Source of the DNA: Lautropia sp.
Lineage (GTDB): Bacteria > Pseudomonadota > Gammaproteobacteria > Burkholderiales > Burkholderiaceae_E
Assembly (NCBI GenBank): GCA_030530775.1
Contig: JAUMUG010000005.1
Span: 1 to 64,000, forward strand
Direction of reading: 5' to 3'
Length of the DNA stretch: 64,000 bases
Shown here: piece by piece, positions 39,467 through 48,036 of the stretch
Position numbering within the stretch: the stretch's first letter is position 1
Layout: the number at the start of each line of letters is the position of its first letter
The notes under the pieces: generated by a model
Told to the model about the DNA's origin: nothing
Seen by the model: the letters and a program-made list of their open reading frames with translations, nothing else
The model's database searches: none
Program-made: the position numbers and the translations under genes

Positions 39467-40365
39467 CGCGATGGGTCTTCCGGATGCTGAGAGGGGGGCG
39501 CCGCTGCGGTATCCCGTGTCGCCGAGACCGGGGGCGAGCCGGGGGGGGCGGTAGTCGGCGTCTGCCCGGGCAGCAGCAGTGCGCGCAGTTTTTCGTGCCC
39601 CTGGTTGCCCAGCAGACGTTTGGAGAGTTGCAGCAATCGATAGCGGCTACGTTGCTTCAGAATTTCGAGCGGCTTCTGCACGACCCAGTCGGTGAAGCGC
39701 TGTTCGTCGGTGCCATTGAGGACGGCCAGGCGGGGTACTTCGAGCGCATCACCGGCAGCAGGCTGGCGTGCTGTCTGCCACAGGTCGACACGTGAAGAAC
39801 AGACGGCCCGATAGCCGAGCTGGTATGCCAGCTGCATGAAACCGGGTGGCATCCTGCCGCCCGCCGGGGCGTACAGGCTGACCGGCCGACCGACACCGTC
39901 TTCGATGGCAGCGCGGGAGTCGGCCAGTTCGGCGCGCACCTCGCCGGGCTGCAGCTGATCCAGATAACGATGGTGCATACCATGAGATTGGATCGACATG
40001 CCCATGTCGGCCATTTCCCGCAGTTCCGCCCAGTTCAGAAAGCCGGGTTTTCCGACCATCGACGGATTCACGAAGAAATCGGCCTGTCCGCCGTGGCGCG
40101 CGATCTGCTCGGCGGCATGGGCGTTGCTGATGTGGCCGTCGTCGAAGGTCAGGCAGACCGGCCTGCGGCTGTTGGCCGGCGCAGCCGGTGCCCGGGCGTG
40201 GTCGGCTTCGAGCTCGGCCAGCACACTGCCCGGACGCCCGCCATACAGGCGGATCAGCTGCAGCTGATGGGCAAAGCGAACCGGTTCGACCGAATAATGG
40301 ACATCTGCACCGATGACACCCTGGCGGTCGATGGCGTGATACATCAGTACGGTAATCGATTTCAT
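39463..40365 (-). CDS. Polysaccharide deacetylase (NodB/CE4 family), copy 2
   Basis: A 300-residue CE4-type enzyme. It opens MKSITVLMYHAID, has the first motif LTFDDGH with the base and metal Asp, and has the second motif SHGMHHR with the metal His pair. A YAPAGG segment takes the place of the usual FPGG/FRPP third motif. The last 40 residues are Pro/Ala/Thr-rich and probably disordered. ATG 40365 lies in an ATGA overlap with the flippase stop; the open frame continues upstream only as a shadow of that gene. No signal peptide is seen. It is distinct from the deacetylase at 29510, so the polymer may be deacetylated at two positions or stages. Confidence 0.85.
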   Translation of the reverse strand: MKSITVLMYHAIDRQGVIGADVHYSVEPVRFAHQLQLIRLYGGRPGSVLAELEADHARAPAAPANSRRPVCLTFDDGHISNAHAAEQIARHGGQADFFVNPSMVGKPGFLNWAELREMADMGMSIQSHGMHHRYLDQLQPGEVRAELADSRAAIEDGVGRPVSLYAPAGGRMPPGFMQLAYQLGYRAVCSSRVDLWQTARQPAAGDALEVPRLAVLNGTDEQRFTDWVVQKPLEILKQRSRYRLLQLSKRLLGNQGHEKLRALLLPGQTPTTAPPGSPPVSATRDTAAAPPSQHPEDPSR

Positions 40366-41843
40366 GGACGAGATTTCATCAGGCCCAGCCGGACAGCGGC
40401 CTGCCGAGCCATATCGCGGGATTGACGATCGGCCAGAATGGTCAGCGATGGATAGATGATGGCACCCGTGGCGACACGGACCACCAGGGTGAGAGTTTCG
40501 TTCTGCAGGTCGATCTGTACCAGGACACCATACATCAACAGGGCGGCGAGGGTAAAGGCCGCAATGCGTCGCAGCTCGGGGCGGATGGCGACGGTGTGTC
40601 TTCCCAGCCAGGCTGCCAGCCCGACCATCAGTACATAGCCCAGGAAAGTGGCGACGGCAGCGCCGTCGATGCCGGCCAGAGGAATCAGGAAGAGATTCAG
40701 GGTGACGTTGAGCAGCGCAGCCGAGAGGATCGAGAGCAGGATGAGATCCGAACGCTTGCGAATCTGCAGGCCGGCTGATGCAAGTGGAAACAGGCCCTGC
40801 AGAGCAATGCCGGAAATGACCCAGGGAATGATGCTGGCGCCAGCCCGGTATTTCTCGGAGGCTACCAATGCCAGCAATGATTCGGCTACGGCCGACACGC
40901 CAGCTGCCATCGGAATGGCAAACAGCATGTAGACATGGAATACCCTCTGCAGAAATGATTGGGTGACCTGCTCCCCCTCGTCGGCCCACAGGCGCAGCAC
41001 CATCGGCGTGACGGCTCCTGTGAAGGCCATGACCAATACGGCGCCGATGTAGTCGCTGAGATTGTAGGGTGCCGAATAGATGCCGAGCCAGGAGGCATCC
41101 ATCAAGCGTTGGATCAATACTCGGTCGCCCAGGTTCAGCAACACCGACGACAGCTCCATGGCCACCAGCGGCAGGCTGAAGCCCACCAGCGTCTTGAGCA
41201 ACGGGGCCGAGAAATCCCGCACCGACCACGGATGGTGTTTGAAGAACCAGCTGCACAGTCCGATCAGACAGATCACTTCTGCAGTGATCTGTGCACCATA
41301 AAAGCCCCACAGCGTGTTGGACAGGCACAGCAGCGTCAGCACCATCAGCCCGAGACCCAGATAGCGCTGCAGCACGGTGTACAGTGACAGCACGCCGCTC
41401 ATCTCGCGGGCGCGCAGCTGATTGATGATGGCACTGGACAGACACTGCAGCCAGGCGATCGGCGCCACCAGATAGAGCAGGGTGCGGCTTTCGGGCCGAC
41501 TGAAGGCTGCGTCGGGCAGCACGGTGATGGCGAGTACCCAGACGAGTGCCATGATCGTGCCAGAGCCAGCCAATCCCAGATAGACCGTGGCTTCGTACTG
41601 TGGCAGCGACCAGGGTGATTGGCCCGCCCGTATTTCACTGTAGAAGCGTAAGGCTGCCTGTTGTAGGCCCAGTTTCCCCACTGCGGCGGCGGCGGTCACC
41701 AGCACACCGATCAGGCTCATCGTGCCGTACTCGGCCACCGAAAAGATGCGCGTCAGGAATGGAAATGAAATGATGCTGGCCAGCGTGACGAGTAGGCTGG
41801 CCAGGGAATAGCGCGAGAAGTGAGCGGCCAGCCGGCTGAGCAT
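40362..41843 (-). CDS. Wzx-type polysaccharide flippase
   Basis: An inner-membrane protein of the MOP/RfbX group, 493 residues, with twelve to fourteen hydrophobic segments. The N-terminal region (SLASLLVTLASIISFPFLTRIFSVAEYGTMSLI) is typical of polysaccharide-transport flippases. It should turn lipid-linked repeat units from the cytoplasmic to the periplasmic face, where the ligase/polymerase acts. It starts 19 bases after the ATPase stop and overlaps the deacetylase by 4 bases. Its presence, together with a Wza-like lipoprotein and a chain-length protein, marks a Wzx/Wzy-dependent pathway. Confidence 0.88.
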   Translation of the reverse strand: MLSRLAAHFSRYSLASLLVTLASIISFPFLTRIFSVAEYGTMSLIGVLVTAAAAVGKLGLQQAALRFYSEIRAGQSPWSLPQYEATVYLGLAGSGTIMALVWVLAITVLPDAAFSRPESRTLLYLVAPIAWLQCLSSAIINQLRAREMSGVLSLYTVLQRYLGLGLMVLTLLCLSNTLWGFYGAQITAEVICLIGLCSWFFKHHPWSVRDFSAPLLKTLVGFSLPLVAMELSSVLLNLGDRVLIQRLMDASWLGIYSAPYNLSDYIGAVLVMAFTGAVTPMVLRLWADEGEQVTQSFLQRVFHVYMLFAIPMAAGVSAVAESLLALVASEKYRAGASIIPWVISGIALQGLFPLASAGLQIRKRSDLILLSILSAALLNVTLNLFLIPLAGIDGAAVATFLGYVLMVGLAAWLGRHTVAIRPELRRIAAFTLAALLMYGVLVQIDLQNETLTLVVRVATGAIIYPSLTILADRQSRDMARQAAVRLGLMKSRP

Positions 41844-41862
41844 GAGAAAACGCCGGTCGGAA

Positions 41863-42834
41863 TCAGCCCTGTCGCATGCCGTCGAGGCGCACGAGAATGG
41901 TCTTGGCTACCTGGGAAATCTGGCTGTTGGAGGCTTCCAGCAATTCCAGTCGTTTTTCGAGTGTTTGCAGACGTTGCTGCGATGATTCCTGGCCATCGAT
42001 GCTCGGCAATCCATCTTCACTCTGCCATTCGGTGGCGATGTCCTGGACCACGCCGGTCACATCGGCGGCCGTCACGTGCCGGCGATTGTCCACATAGGCC
42101 TGCGTCAGCAGCCGTTCGCACAGTGTGTTGATCAATCGGGGATTGCCGTGGGAGGCCAGATGAATCTGGCGTACCGCTTCATCGGCGAAGGGCAGCGTTT
42201 CGTGCCAGCCAGCCTGCTGCAGTCGCTTCAGAATGTATTGCGGCACTTCCTCGGCGGGCAGATCCTCGAGATGATCGGTGACCAGGATTCGCTGGCGAAG
42301 CGAGTCCAGCCGCGGCTGCATCAGGCGTGTGCGCAGTGCTGGTTGTCCCACCAGAACGATTTGCAGCAGCGGCACGCCGTTGAGTTGCATGTTCGATAGC
42401 AGGCGGATTGCCTCCAGCGCATGGTCGTCCAGATTGTGCGCTTCATCGATCAGCAGCAGCCGGCGCAGGTTGTCTTTGGCGCCTGCGGCCAGATGATTCT
42501 GGATGGTGTTCAGCAGTCCACCGATGTCGGTGCTGCTGTCTTCGAGGCCCAAGTTGACGGCGATCTGCCGCAGCAACGACAGATCGTCGGCACGGGGCGT
42601 GGAGACGACATGCACCTGAATGCCGGCATCCGGCAGACGGCGGCTGATGTTCTGGATCAGCAGGGTCTTGCCACTGCCCGGAGCACCCGTCAGCAGTACC
42701 AGTCCTTCACGTTGATAGAGCCCGTACTTCAGCGTGCTGATGACGCGCTGCATGGCTGTGCCGTTGAACAGAAAGCGCAGATGAGGGTTCAGGCGGAAGG
42801 GCTTGGACTTGAGTCCGAAAAAAGTCTTGTACAT
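41863..42834 (-). CDS. ExeA-like secretion ATPase (exosortase-A/EPS-locus subfamily)
   Basis: A 323-residue AAA-type ATPase starting MYKTFFGLKSKPFRLNP, the usual opening of ExeA-like proteins. Walker A is GAPGSGKT at 50-57 and Walker B is LLLIDEAHN near 126-134. An arginine-containing sensor region with SHGNPRLINTLCERLL follows. The C-terminal 50 residues form a short coiled coil. This subfamily is nearly always found beside EPS chain-length and kinase genes in exosortase-A loci. Its task is not established; it may energise export or assembly. It starts 8 bases after the tyrosine-kinase stop. Confidence 0.88.
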   Translation of the reverse strand: MYKTFFGLKSKPFRLNPHLRFLFNGTAMQRVISTLKYGLYQREGLVLLTGAPGSGKTLLIQNISRRLPDAGIQVHVVSTPRADDLSLLRQIAVNLGLEDSSTDIGGLLNTIQNHLAAGAKDNLRRLLLIDEAHNLDDHALEAIRLLSNMQLNGVPLLQIVLVGQPALRTRLMQPRLDSLRQRILVTDHLEDLPAEEVPQYILKRLQQAGWHETLPFADEAVRQIHLASHGNPRLINTLCERLLTQAYVDNRRHVTAADVTGVVQDIATEWQSEDGLPSIDGQESSQQRLQTLEKRLELLEASNSQISQVAKTILVRLDGMRQG

Positions 42835-42842
42835 GAGAAGGG

Positions 42843-44075
42843 TCAGTATCCGTAGTAGGCCGGTGCCTTGGGCTGTACCGGTGCTTTGTTCAGCAGCAAG
42901 CCGACGGCTTCACAGGTTTCGAGCTGCAGCAGGGCTTCGTTGACGGCATTGCGTGGTGTTTCGCCTGCCGCGACCACCAGCATCACCTGTCCCACCAAGG
43001 CCGACAGTGAACGGGTCTCGGTGACAGGCAGCAGGGGTGGGCTGTCGAAGATGATGACGTGATCGGGCAGCTGTCTGGCCAGCTGATCGACCAGCTTCGC
43101 CATGTTGGCAGAGGCCAGCAGGTCGACCGGGCGGTGATCCAGATGTCCGGCCGGCAGCAGTGACAGTCCCGGCAGGGAGGTGTTCAGGATCAGATTCTCC
43201 AACGCAATGTCCGGGTCGTCGAGATAGTCGGCCACGCCATGCTCGTCGGCAGTGCGCAGTCCCAACGTGTTGGAGATGCTCGGACGGGCGATGTCGGCGT
43301 CGACCAGCAGCACCGGATATTCGCCACCAATGGCAACGCTGATCGCCAGATTGATCGAGCAGAAGGTCTTGCCTTCGGCCGGCAGCGAACTGGTGATCAT
43401 GATCAGCCGGCCGTTGTCGACGACCGGGCGCAACCGCCCGAAGGCATTGTCCAGCAGGCGACGTTTGATCAGCCGGAACTCCTGATGGATTTTTGCCGTC
43501 TTGTCCTGAGGAACCAGAAAACCACGGGATTTCAGATTCTCGAAGTCGAGCTGTGCCTCGGGTCGCGTCGAATGGGGACGCTCGGCCGCATTGCTGGATT
43601 CGGGCTGAACTTCGGCCTGGGGCGCAGCTTCCTCCTTCGTGGGGGAGGCGGAAGCACTGCGCCCGGGTACGGTCGCGGGCTGTGTCGCAGGGGGAGCGGG
43701 CGGCAGGCCGCGACCGAGTGCCGGTGACGGTGTGTCGGCGCCGCGGGGGGCTGCGGCCTTGGGCTTATGCGGCTGTGGCCTTGGCTCGGCATCCTGGCGG
43801 GACGCTGTATGGCTGGGTTTCTGCGCAGGGCCCGGGCTGGCACTTGCAGGGGACTTATGCTGTCGTTGCTGGGACCGGCTTTGACGCAGTGCATCGGCCT
43901 TGGCGATCTCGGCGCGAATTTTTGCCGCCGCCAGTTCATCGGATTCGGCAGAGTCATTGCCGTTTGGCTGCGTTTGATCGGTCGGTTGTGTCGGAATGGT
44001 CAGTGGCAGGGTGCCTTTGGTGGGTTGCTGGTCCGCCAGCTTCTCCATGGCACGCTGAATGAGCCTTTTGTTCAT
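42843..44075 (-). CDS. BY-type tyrosine autokinase (CpsD/CapB-like) with long N-terminal tail
   Basis: Cytoplasmic kinase that, with the chain-length protein, controls EPS polymer length through tyrosine phosphorylation. The ATPase domain has Walker A SLPAEGKT at 230-237, Walker A' LLVDADIARP near 256-265 and Walker B VIIFDSPP. The C-terminus ends in a small tyrosine cluster, AYYGY. The first 20-175 residues are Pro/Ala/Gln/Ser-rich and probably disordered, longer than usual. The next 50 residues (QEFRLIKRRLLDNAF) match the family's helical contact region. ATG 44075 overlaps the chain-length stop by 4 bases, supporting the functional pairing. Confidence 0.88.
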   Translation of the reverse strand: MNKRLIQRAMEKLADQQPTKGTLPLTIPTQPTDQTQPNGNDSAESDELAAAKIRAEIAKADALRQSRSQQRQHKSPASASPGPAQKPSHTASRQDAEPRPQPHKPKAAAPRGADTPSPALGRGLPPAPPATQPATVPGRSASASPTKEEAAPQAEVQPESSNAAERPHSTRPEAQLDFENLKSRGFLVPQDKTAKIHQEFRLIKRRLLDNAFGRLRPVVDNGRLIMITSSLPAEGKTFCSINLAISVAIGGEYPVLLVDADIARPSISNTLGLRTADEHGVADYLDDPDIALENLILNTSLPGLSLLPAGHLDHRPVDLLASANMAKLVDQLARQLPDHVIIFDSPPLLPVTETRSLSALVGQVMLVVAAGETPRNAVNEALLQLETCEAVGLLLNKAPVQPKAPAYYGY

Positions 44076-45667
44076 GAGGAAATCCCTTGGCTGGCAGACA
44101 GTGCGACCGGTGCTGGTTGATCGGCAGCCTGGCCGTTGTCGATCAAATAGAAGAGAATCAGCAGGACGAACAGCAGCGAATAGGCGCCCGCCAACACGCC
44201 GAAGCCGACATACTGGCTGCGCAGCTTCCGGGTTGCGGCGGGGTCGCGGTGCATGCCCACGGCACCGAACATCGGCACATTGGTGGCGTGCTTCAGCGCA
44301 TTCGGGTCATAGAAGGTCGGGTTCTGCAGCTCGCGGATCAGCGCGACGGCCAAGCCCACGGCAACCGACAGTACGAAGGTGGCGATCAGCAGCAGCGGAC
44401 GGTTCGGGGAGACCGGCTTGGGACTGACCCGCGGGGGATCGACGACCCGGAATTCGCGGGCGCCGGTGTTTTCTTCGATACTGCCGGCCAGCCGAGCGGC
44501 GTCACGGCGCTGCAGCAGTTTCTCATAGTTGAGCTTGTTGGAGTCGTAGTCGCGGTTCAGCTGGATGTACTCGGCTTCGACTTTCGGGATGGCCAACGCG
44601 ATTTCGCGGGCACGGCGGACCTGGGCTTCGGCCTCGGACACCCGGGCGGCCAGCGAGGCCACACGGGCATCGGCTTCGGCCAGCGTCAGCGAGATCTCCT
44701 GATACAGACGATTGGGGATTTTGCCTGGGCCCGGACGAGAGTCGGCCGGACGCGAGGCTTCGTCGCGCATCAGGTCTTCCAGTTCCTTGATCGAGCGGCG
44801 GGTGTTGATGACATCCGGATGGGCATTGGTATAGCGGACCAGCAGCTCGTCGAGCTTCTTGCGGCTGGCTTCCAGGCGGCGTTCGGTTTCGGTGGCGCCA
44901 CCGGCAACCGACTGCGAGCTGGCCGAGGTGACGTACTCGGGAATGGCATCCAGGCGGGTGCGGATGGCCGCGCGGGAATTGACTGCCTGCCGGTATTCCA
45001 GCCGGGCCGTCTGCAGTTCACGCTGGATGTCGGCCGAGCGGGACACATAGTCCTGCGCCAGATTCGGCATGACATCGATGTGCTTGATCTTGAATTCCTT
45101 GAGCGCTGCCTCGGTTTCGAGCAACAGCTGTTCGGCCTTGGTTATTTCCTGGTCGATGAAGGCCACCGCATGTTGCGTGTCGGTGGTCTTGCCGGTACGG
45201 GTGGCTTTCACGAACAGATCCAGCAGGGTCGTCACTACCTTCAATGCCGTTTCCGGCGAGGGATTCCGATACTCGATGCTGTAGAAGTTGGTGCCGCCGG
45301 CCGGCTTGAACTTGATGTTGCGCTCCAGGTTCTGCATCAGCGCCTCGCGGCCTTTCTGGGACTGCACATCGCGATCCAGACCGGTGGCCTGGACGATGGT
45401 TTCCAGGTTGGGGCGGCTGACCAGTGTACGGGCCATCATTTGCACCTGATTCTGGACATCCGGCTGGACCGTCATGCCTTGCATCAGCGGTTGCAGAATC
45501 GATTGGGTATCGACGTAGGCTCGGGCGGTTGCCTGATAGTTGCCCGGCAGGACGATCGTGACGATGATGCCCAGCAGGCCACAGGCTGCCGTGGCCAGCA
45601 GACCCCAGTACCGGTATTTCCACAGACCGGAGAGGTAGCTTTTGTAGGACTTCAGAAGTTCAAGCAT
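44072..45667 (-). CDS. EPS chain-length determinant protein (Wzz/GNVR type)
   Basis: An inner-membrane protein, 531 residues, that sets polymer length and partners the tyrosine kinase. The N-terminal membrane segment (GLLATAACGLLGIIVTIVLP) is followed by a Wzz domain (YQATARAYVDTQSIL). A long periplasmic coiled-coil region holds the GNVR-type segment, and two C-terminal membrane spans follow (LLLIATFVLSVAVGLAVAL and YSLLFVLLILFYLI). This order matches the chain-length protein of exosortase-A-associated EPS loci. The start lies 63 bases after the export lipoprotein stop, and the stop overlaps the kinase start by 4 bases. Confidence 0.9.
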   Translation of the reverse strand: MLELLKSYKSYLSGLWKYRYWGLLATAACGLLGIIVTIVLPGNYQATARAYVDTQSILQPLMQGMTVQPDVQNQVQMMARTLVSRPNLETIVQATGLDRDVQSQKGREALMQNLERNIKFKPAGGTNFYSIEYRNPSPETALKVVTTLLDLFVKATRTGKTTDTQHAVAFIDQEITKAEQLLLETEAALKEFKIKHIDVMPNLAQDYVSRSADIQRELQTARLEYRQAVNSRAAIRTRLDAIPEYVTSASSQSVAGGATETERRLEASRKKLDELLVRYTNAHPDVINTRRSIKELEDLMRDEASRPADSRPGPGKIPNRLYQEISLTLAEADARVASLAARVSEAEAQVRRAREIALAIPKVEAEYIQLNRDYDSNKLNYEKLLQRRDAARLAGSIEENTGAREFRVVDPPRVSPKPVSPNRPLLLIATFVLSVAVGLAVALIRELQNPTFYDPNALKHATNVPMFGAVGMHRDPAATRKLRSQYVGFGVLAGAYSLLFVLLILFYLIDNGQAADQPAPVALSASQGISS

Positions 45668-45730
45668 GAGACTTCGGCTAAGAGAGACTGGAGGCTGCCG
45701 GCCGGGGTGGGGCCGGCGGCGGCTTCGGGT

Positions 45731-46330
45731 TCAGAGTACGCTTTCGGGGATCATGATCGAGTCCCCCGGTGCGATCTCGATGTTGGCGCTGGGGTCACCC
45801 CCCTTGAGCAGATCGTCCACCCGGATGCGGTATTGCTTGTTGTTTTCGATGGCCCGGATCAGCACGGCATTGTTGCCGGCGGCGTTGCGAGCCAGACCGT
45901 TGACCTGGGTCATCACATCCAGCAGCGTCATACCGCGCTGGTAGGGCACCGATCCAGGACGGCCGGCCTGGCCGATGACGCGGATGACCGAGAGGGGGTC
46001 GCCCACGACACGGGTGACGACCACTGAGACGCTTGGGTCTCGGATGTAGGTGCCCAACCTTTCCTCGATTTCCTGTCCCAGCACCTGGGGGGTCTTGCCG
46101 ACGGCGACGATATCCTTGATCAGCGGTGCGGTGATCTTGCCATCGGGTCTGACCGGCACTTTGACCGACAGATCGGTATTGCGCCAAACCTTGATGTCCA
46201 GCTCGTCGCCGGGACCGATCTGGTAGATGTAATCATGCTCGGGGGCCTTCTCCGGAGCCGGAGGAAGCTGGACGCAGGCGCCGAGGAATGCTGCCAGCAA
46301 AAGAGTGAACGAAGACCGGATGTTGATCAT
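45731..46330 (-). CDS. Polysaccharide export lipoprotein (Wza-like)
   Basis: A 199-residue outer-membrane/periplasmic lipoprotein that helps form the export channel. The signal ends in a lipobox, AAFLGAC, with Cys19. The mature part starts with the Poly_export domain (YIYQIGPGDELDIKVW, VRPDGKITAPLIKDIVAVG), followed by an SLBB-like domain (VIGQAGRPGSVPYQRGMTLLDVM). It is shorter than E. coli Wza, as is usual for the exosortase-A-associated version. It is the first gene of the long minus-strand EPS array, with a promoter-like sequence about 150 bases upstream. Confidence 0.9.
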   Translation of the reverse strand: MINIRSSFTLLLAAFLGACVQLPPAPEKAPEHDYIYQIGPGDELDIKVWRNTDLSVKVPVRPDGKITAPLIKDIVAVGKTPQVLGQEIEERLGTYIRDPSVSVVVTRVVGDPLSVIRVIGQAGRPGSVPYQRGMTLLDVMTQVNGLARNAAGNNAVLIRAIENNKQYRIRVDDLLKGGDPSANIEIAPGDSIMIPESVL

Positions 46331-46477
46331 GGCAATGTAAGAGTTGCGTGCCGTGGCGGCGGGTAAACCCGTAGCCGACGGATCAGCCAGTTTGCCGGTT
46401 GCCCGCCGGACGGCGGCCTATTCCCGATGAACTGGTGCAGGAAGTCTGTCGGAAGCGGAGACTGCCAGAGCAGTAAC

Positions 46478-46506
46478 TCTATATTGGAGGAAGGGATCTA
46501 TTCCAA
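46478..46506 (-). promoter_or_regulatory. Sigma70-like promoter of the EPS array
   Basis: On the minus strand, TTGGAA (46506-46501) and TATAGA (46483-46478) are separated by exactly 17 bases. Transcription would start near 46471, giving a leader of about 140 bases before the export lipoprotein gene. This is the only good promoter I see for the following overlapping genes. Confidence 0.55.
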
Positions 46507-46530
46507 CAGAATGATCGGGACAATGTGAAG

Positions 46531-46560
46531 AATGACCGTAACTTTCGATGTGCAGTCATT
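46531..46560. promoter_or_regulatory. Dyad upstream of the EPS promoter
   Basis: AATGAC and GTCATT, an exact inverted pair, are spaced by 18 bases and lie 25 bases upstream of the -35 hexamer. The position fits an activator site; no regulator is identified. Confidence 0.35.
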
Positions 46561-46982
46561 CGTTTATGTTAATAAGTTATACATACAGTGTGCAGACTGC
46601 CGTTTTTGCGATGTGGCCAGTGCGACGCAGAAGGGAGGCAATCTGCTGAGTCGGCATATTATTGTTGCAATTCTGCAGCATCCTTACAGCATCGCTGGTA
46701 TGCTGGTCGTCGAGAAAAAGCTGCCTGTTCAAAGCAGCGTCGCCCGTTATCATCGCTTTCGAGTGATTTTGGCGATCTGTCCCGATTCCCGTGCCTGGAC
46801 GAAGCAGGTCCCTCTCCTTTCCCCTTTCGCCGGGGCGGCGCTTCGCTGGATGGCCCGTTTGGCGCCGAAGCCAGGCGTTTTGCGACGCGGTACAGGATGG
46901 ATGGCCCGCCCTGCCCCGTCGCCCCGGGCGATGCGGTCTAGGCTACTCAGTGTGTCGTTCATTTCTTGCAGATCATGAAATT

Positions 46983-47936
46983 ATGCAGAATTATGAATTC
47001 TCGGTCTATGAGGCGTTCAGCCGGGCTCAGTGGGCGCTGTTGCGCTCCAACACGCCGCTGACGCTTTCGGAAGAGGATTTACAGACACTGCAGGGGGTCA
47101 ACGAACAGATTTCGTTGCAGGATGTGGTCGAGGTCTATCTGCCACTTTCCCGCTTGCTGAATCTGCATTTCCGGTCGGCGCAGGCCCTGTCCGGGGTACG
47201 GGACGATTTTCTGGGGCGGCTGGTCGGGGTGCGGCCCTATGTGATCGGTATTGCCGGCAGTGTGGCTGTCGGCAAGAGCACCTTCGCCCGGGTGCTGCGG
47301 GCCTTGCTGGCACGCTGGCCCGATCACCCGCAGGTGTCGCTGGTGACGACCGATGGCTTTCTGTACCCGAATGCGGTGCTGGAGGCTCGGGGGCTGATGG
47401 CGCGCAAGGGCTTTCCGGAGAGCTACGACCGCAAGCGGATGATCTCTTTTCTGGCAGCACTCAAAGCCGGTGAGCCGGTGCTCGAGGCGCCGGTCTATTC
47501 CCATCAGGCCTACGACATCCTGCCGGATGTGATGCAGCGCATCGAGCAGCCCAACATTCTGATCTTCGAAGGGCTGAATGTGCTGCAGACCTGTGGGATC
47601 GAGCGTCAGGGAGGTGCTCCGGTGCAGAGCGTCACCGTGTCCGATTTCTTCGATTTTTCGATCTACGTGGATGCGCCCGAGGCCGACATCGAGCGCTGGT
47701 ATCAGCGTCGCTTCCTGTCCTTGCAGAGGACCGTCTTTCAGCGGCCGGACTCCTACTTTCACCATTTTCAGCATCTGGACGAGGAAGAAGCGCTGGAGGT
47801 GGCGCGCGGCATCTGGCGGGACATCAACCTGCGCAACCTGCGTGAAAACATCGCGCCCACCCGGGAGCGGGCCAATCTGGTGCTGCGCAAGGGAGCGGAC
47901 CACAGCATCAGCGAGATTCTGTTGCGTAATATTTGA
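46983..47936 (+). CDS. coaA: Type I pantothenate kinase
   Basis: Cytoplasmic kinase that phosphorylates pantothenate, the first and controlled step of coenzyme A synthesis. The P-loop is GSVAVGKST at 92-100, within [15 protein letters not shown]. Other family segments are [37 protein letters not shown] and the C-terminal [24 protein letters not shown]. Length 317 matches the E. coli enzyme (316). ATG 46983 is chosen by that length; the frame is open further upstream without similarity. No strong ribosome site is visible. It is divergent from the EPS array and convergent with the thiolase gene. Confidence 0.95.
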   Translation: MQNYEFSVYEAFSRAQWALLRSNTPLTLSEEDLQTLQGVNEQISLQDVVEVYLPLSRLLNLHFRSAQALSGVRDDFLGRLVGVRPYVIGIAGSVAVGKSTFARVLRALLARWPDHPQVSLVTTDGFLYPNAVLEARGLMARKGFPESYDRKRMISFLAALKAGEPVLEAPVYSHQAYDILPDVMQRIEQPNILIFEGLNVLQTCGIERQGGAPVQSVTVSDFFDFSIYVDAPEADIERWYQRRFLSLQRTVFQRPDSYFHHFQHLDEEEALEVARGIWRDINLRNLRENIAPTRERANLVLRKGADHSISEILLRNI

Positions 47937-47998
47937 GCAGGGCGGTGTGAACACGGGCTCGCGAACAAGCCGACTTCGGTGCTGCTCTGGTGACGGGG

Positions 47999-48026
47999 CC
48001 GTGGGTCAGTCCGGGGCGGCCCACGG
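47999..48026. terminator. Hairpin between coaA and the thiolase gene
   Basis: CCGTGGG / CCCACGG form a 7-bp stem with a 14-base loop in the 100-base convergent spacer. No T-run follows, so it is a weak shared terminator candidate. Confidence 0.35.
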
Positions 48027-48036
48027 TCTGTCGGCA

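Larger units (their letters stand above)
46331..46982. other. 652-base divergent region, EPS array / coaA
   Basis: No credible gene is present; the open frames have no known similarity. It holds the probable EPS promoter and a dyad, described separately. An A+T-rich stretch at about 46470-46700 contrasts with the G+C-rich surroundings and probably includes the coaA promoter as well. Confidence 0.5.

Noticed and set aside
40366-41445. N-terminal 360 codons of a 660-codon frame ending at 39463
   Set aside because: This part is out of frame with and overlaps the Wzx flippase. The real deacetylase starts at ATG 40365 in an ATGA overlap.
46532-46978. 148-codon plus-strand frame upstream of coaA
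   Set aside because: It has implausible composition (Arg/Pro-rich second half), no ribosome site, and lies over the divergent promoter region.
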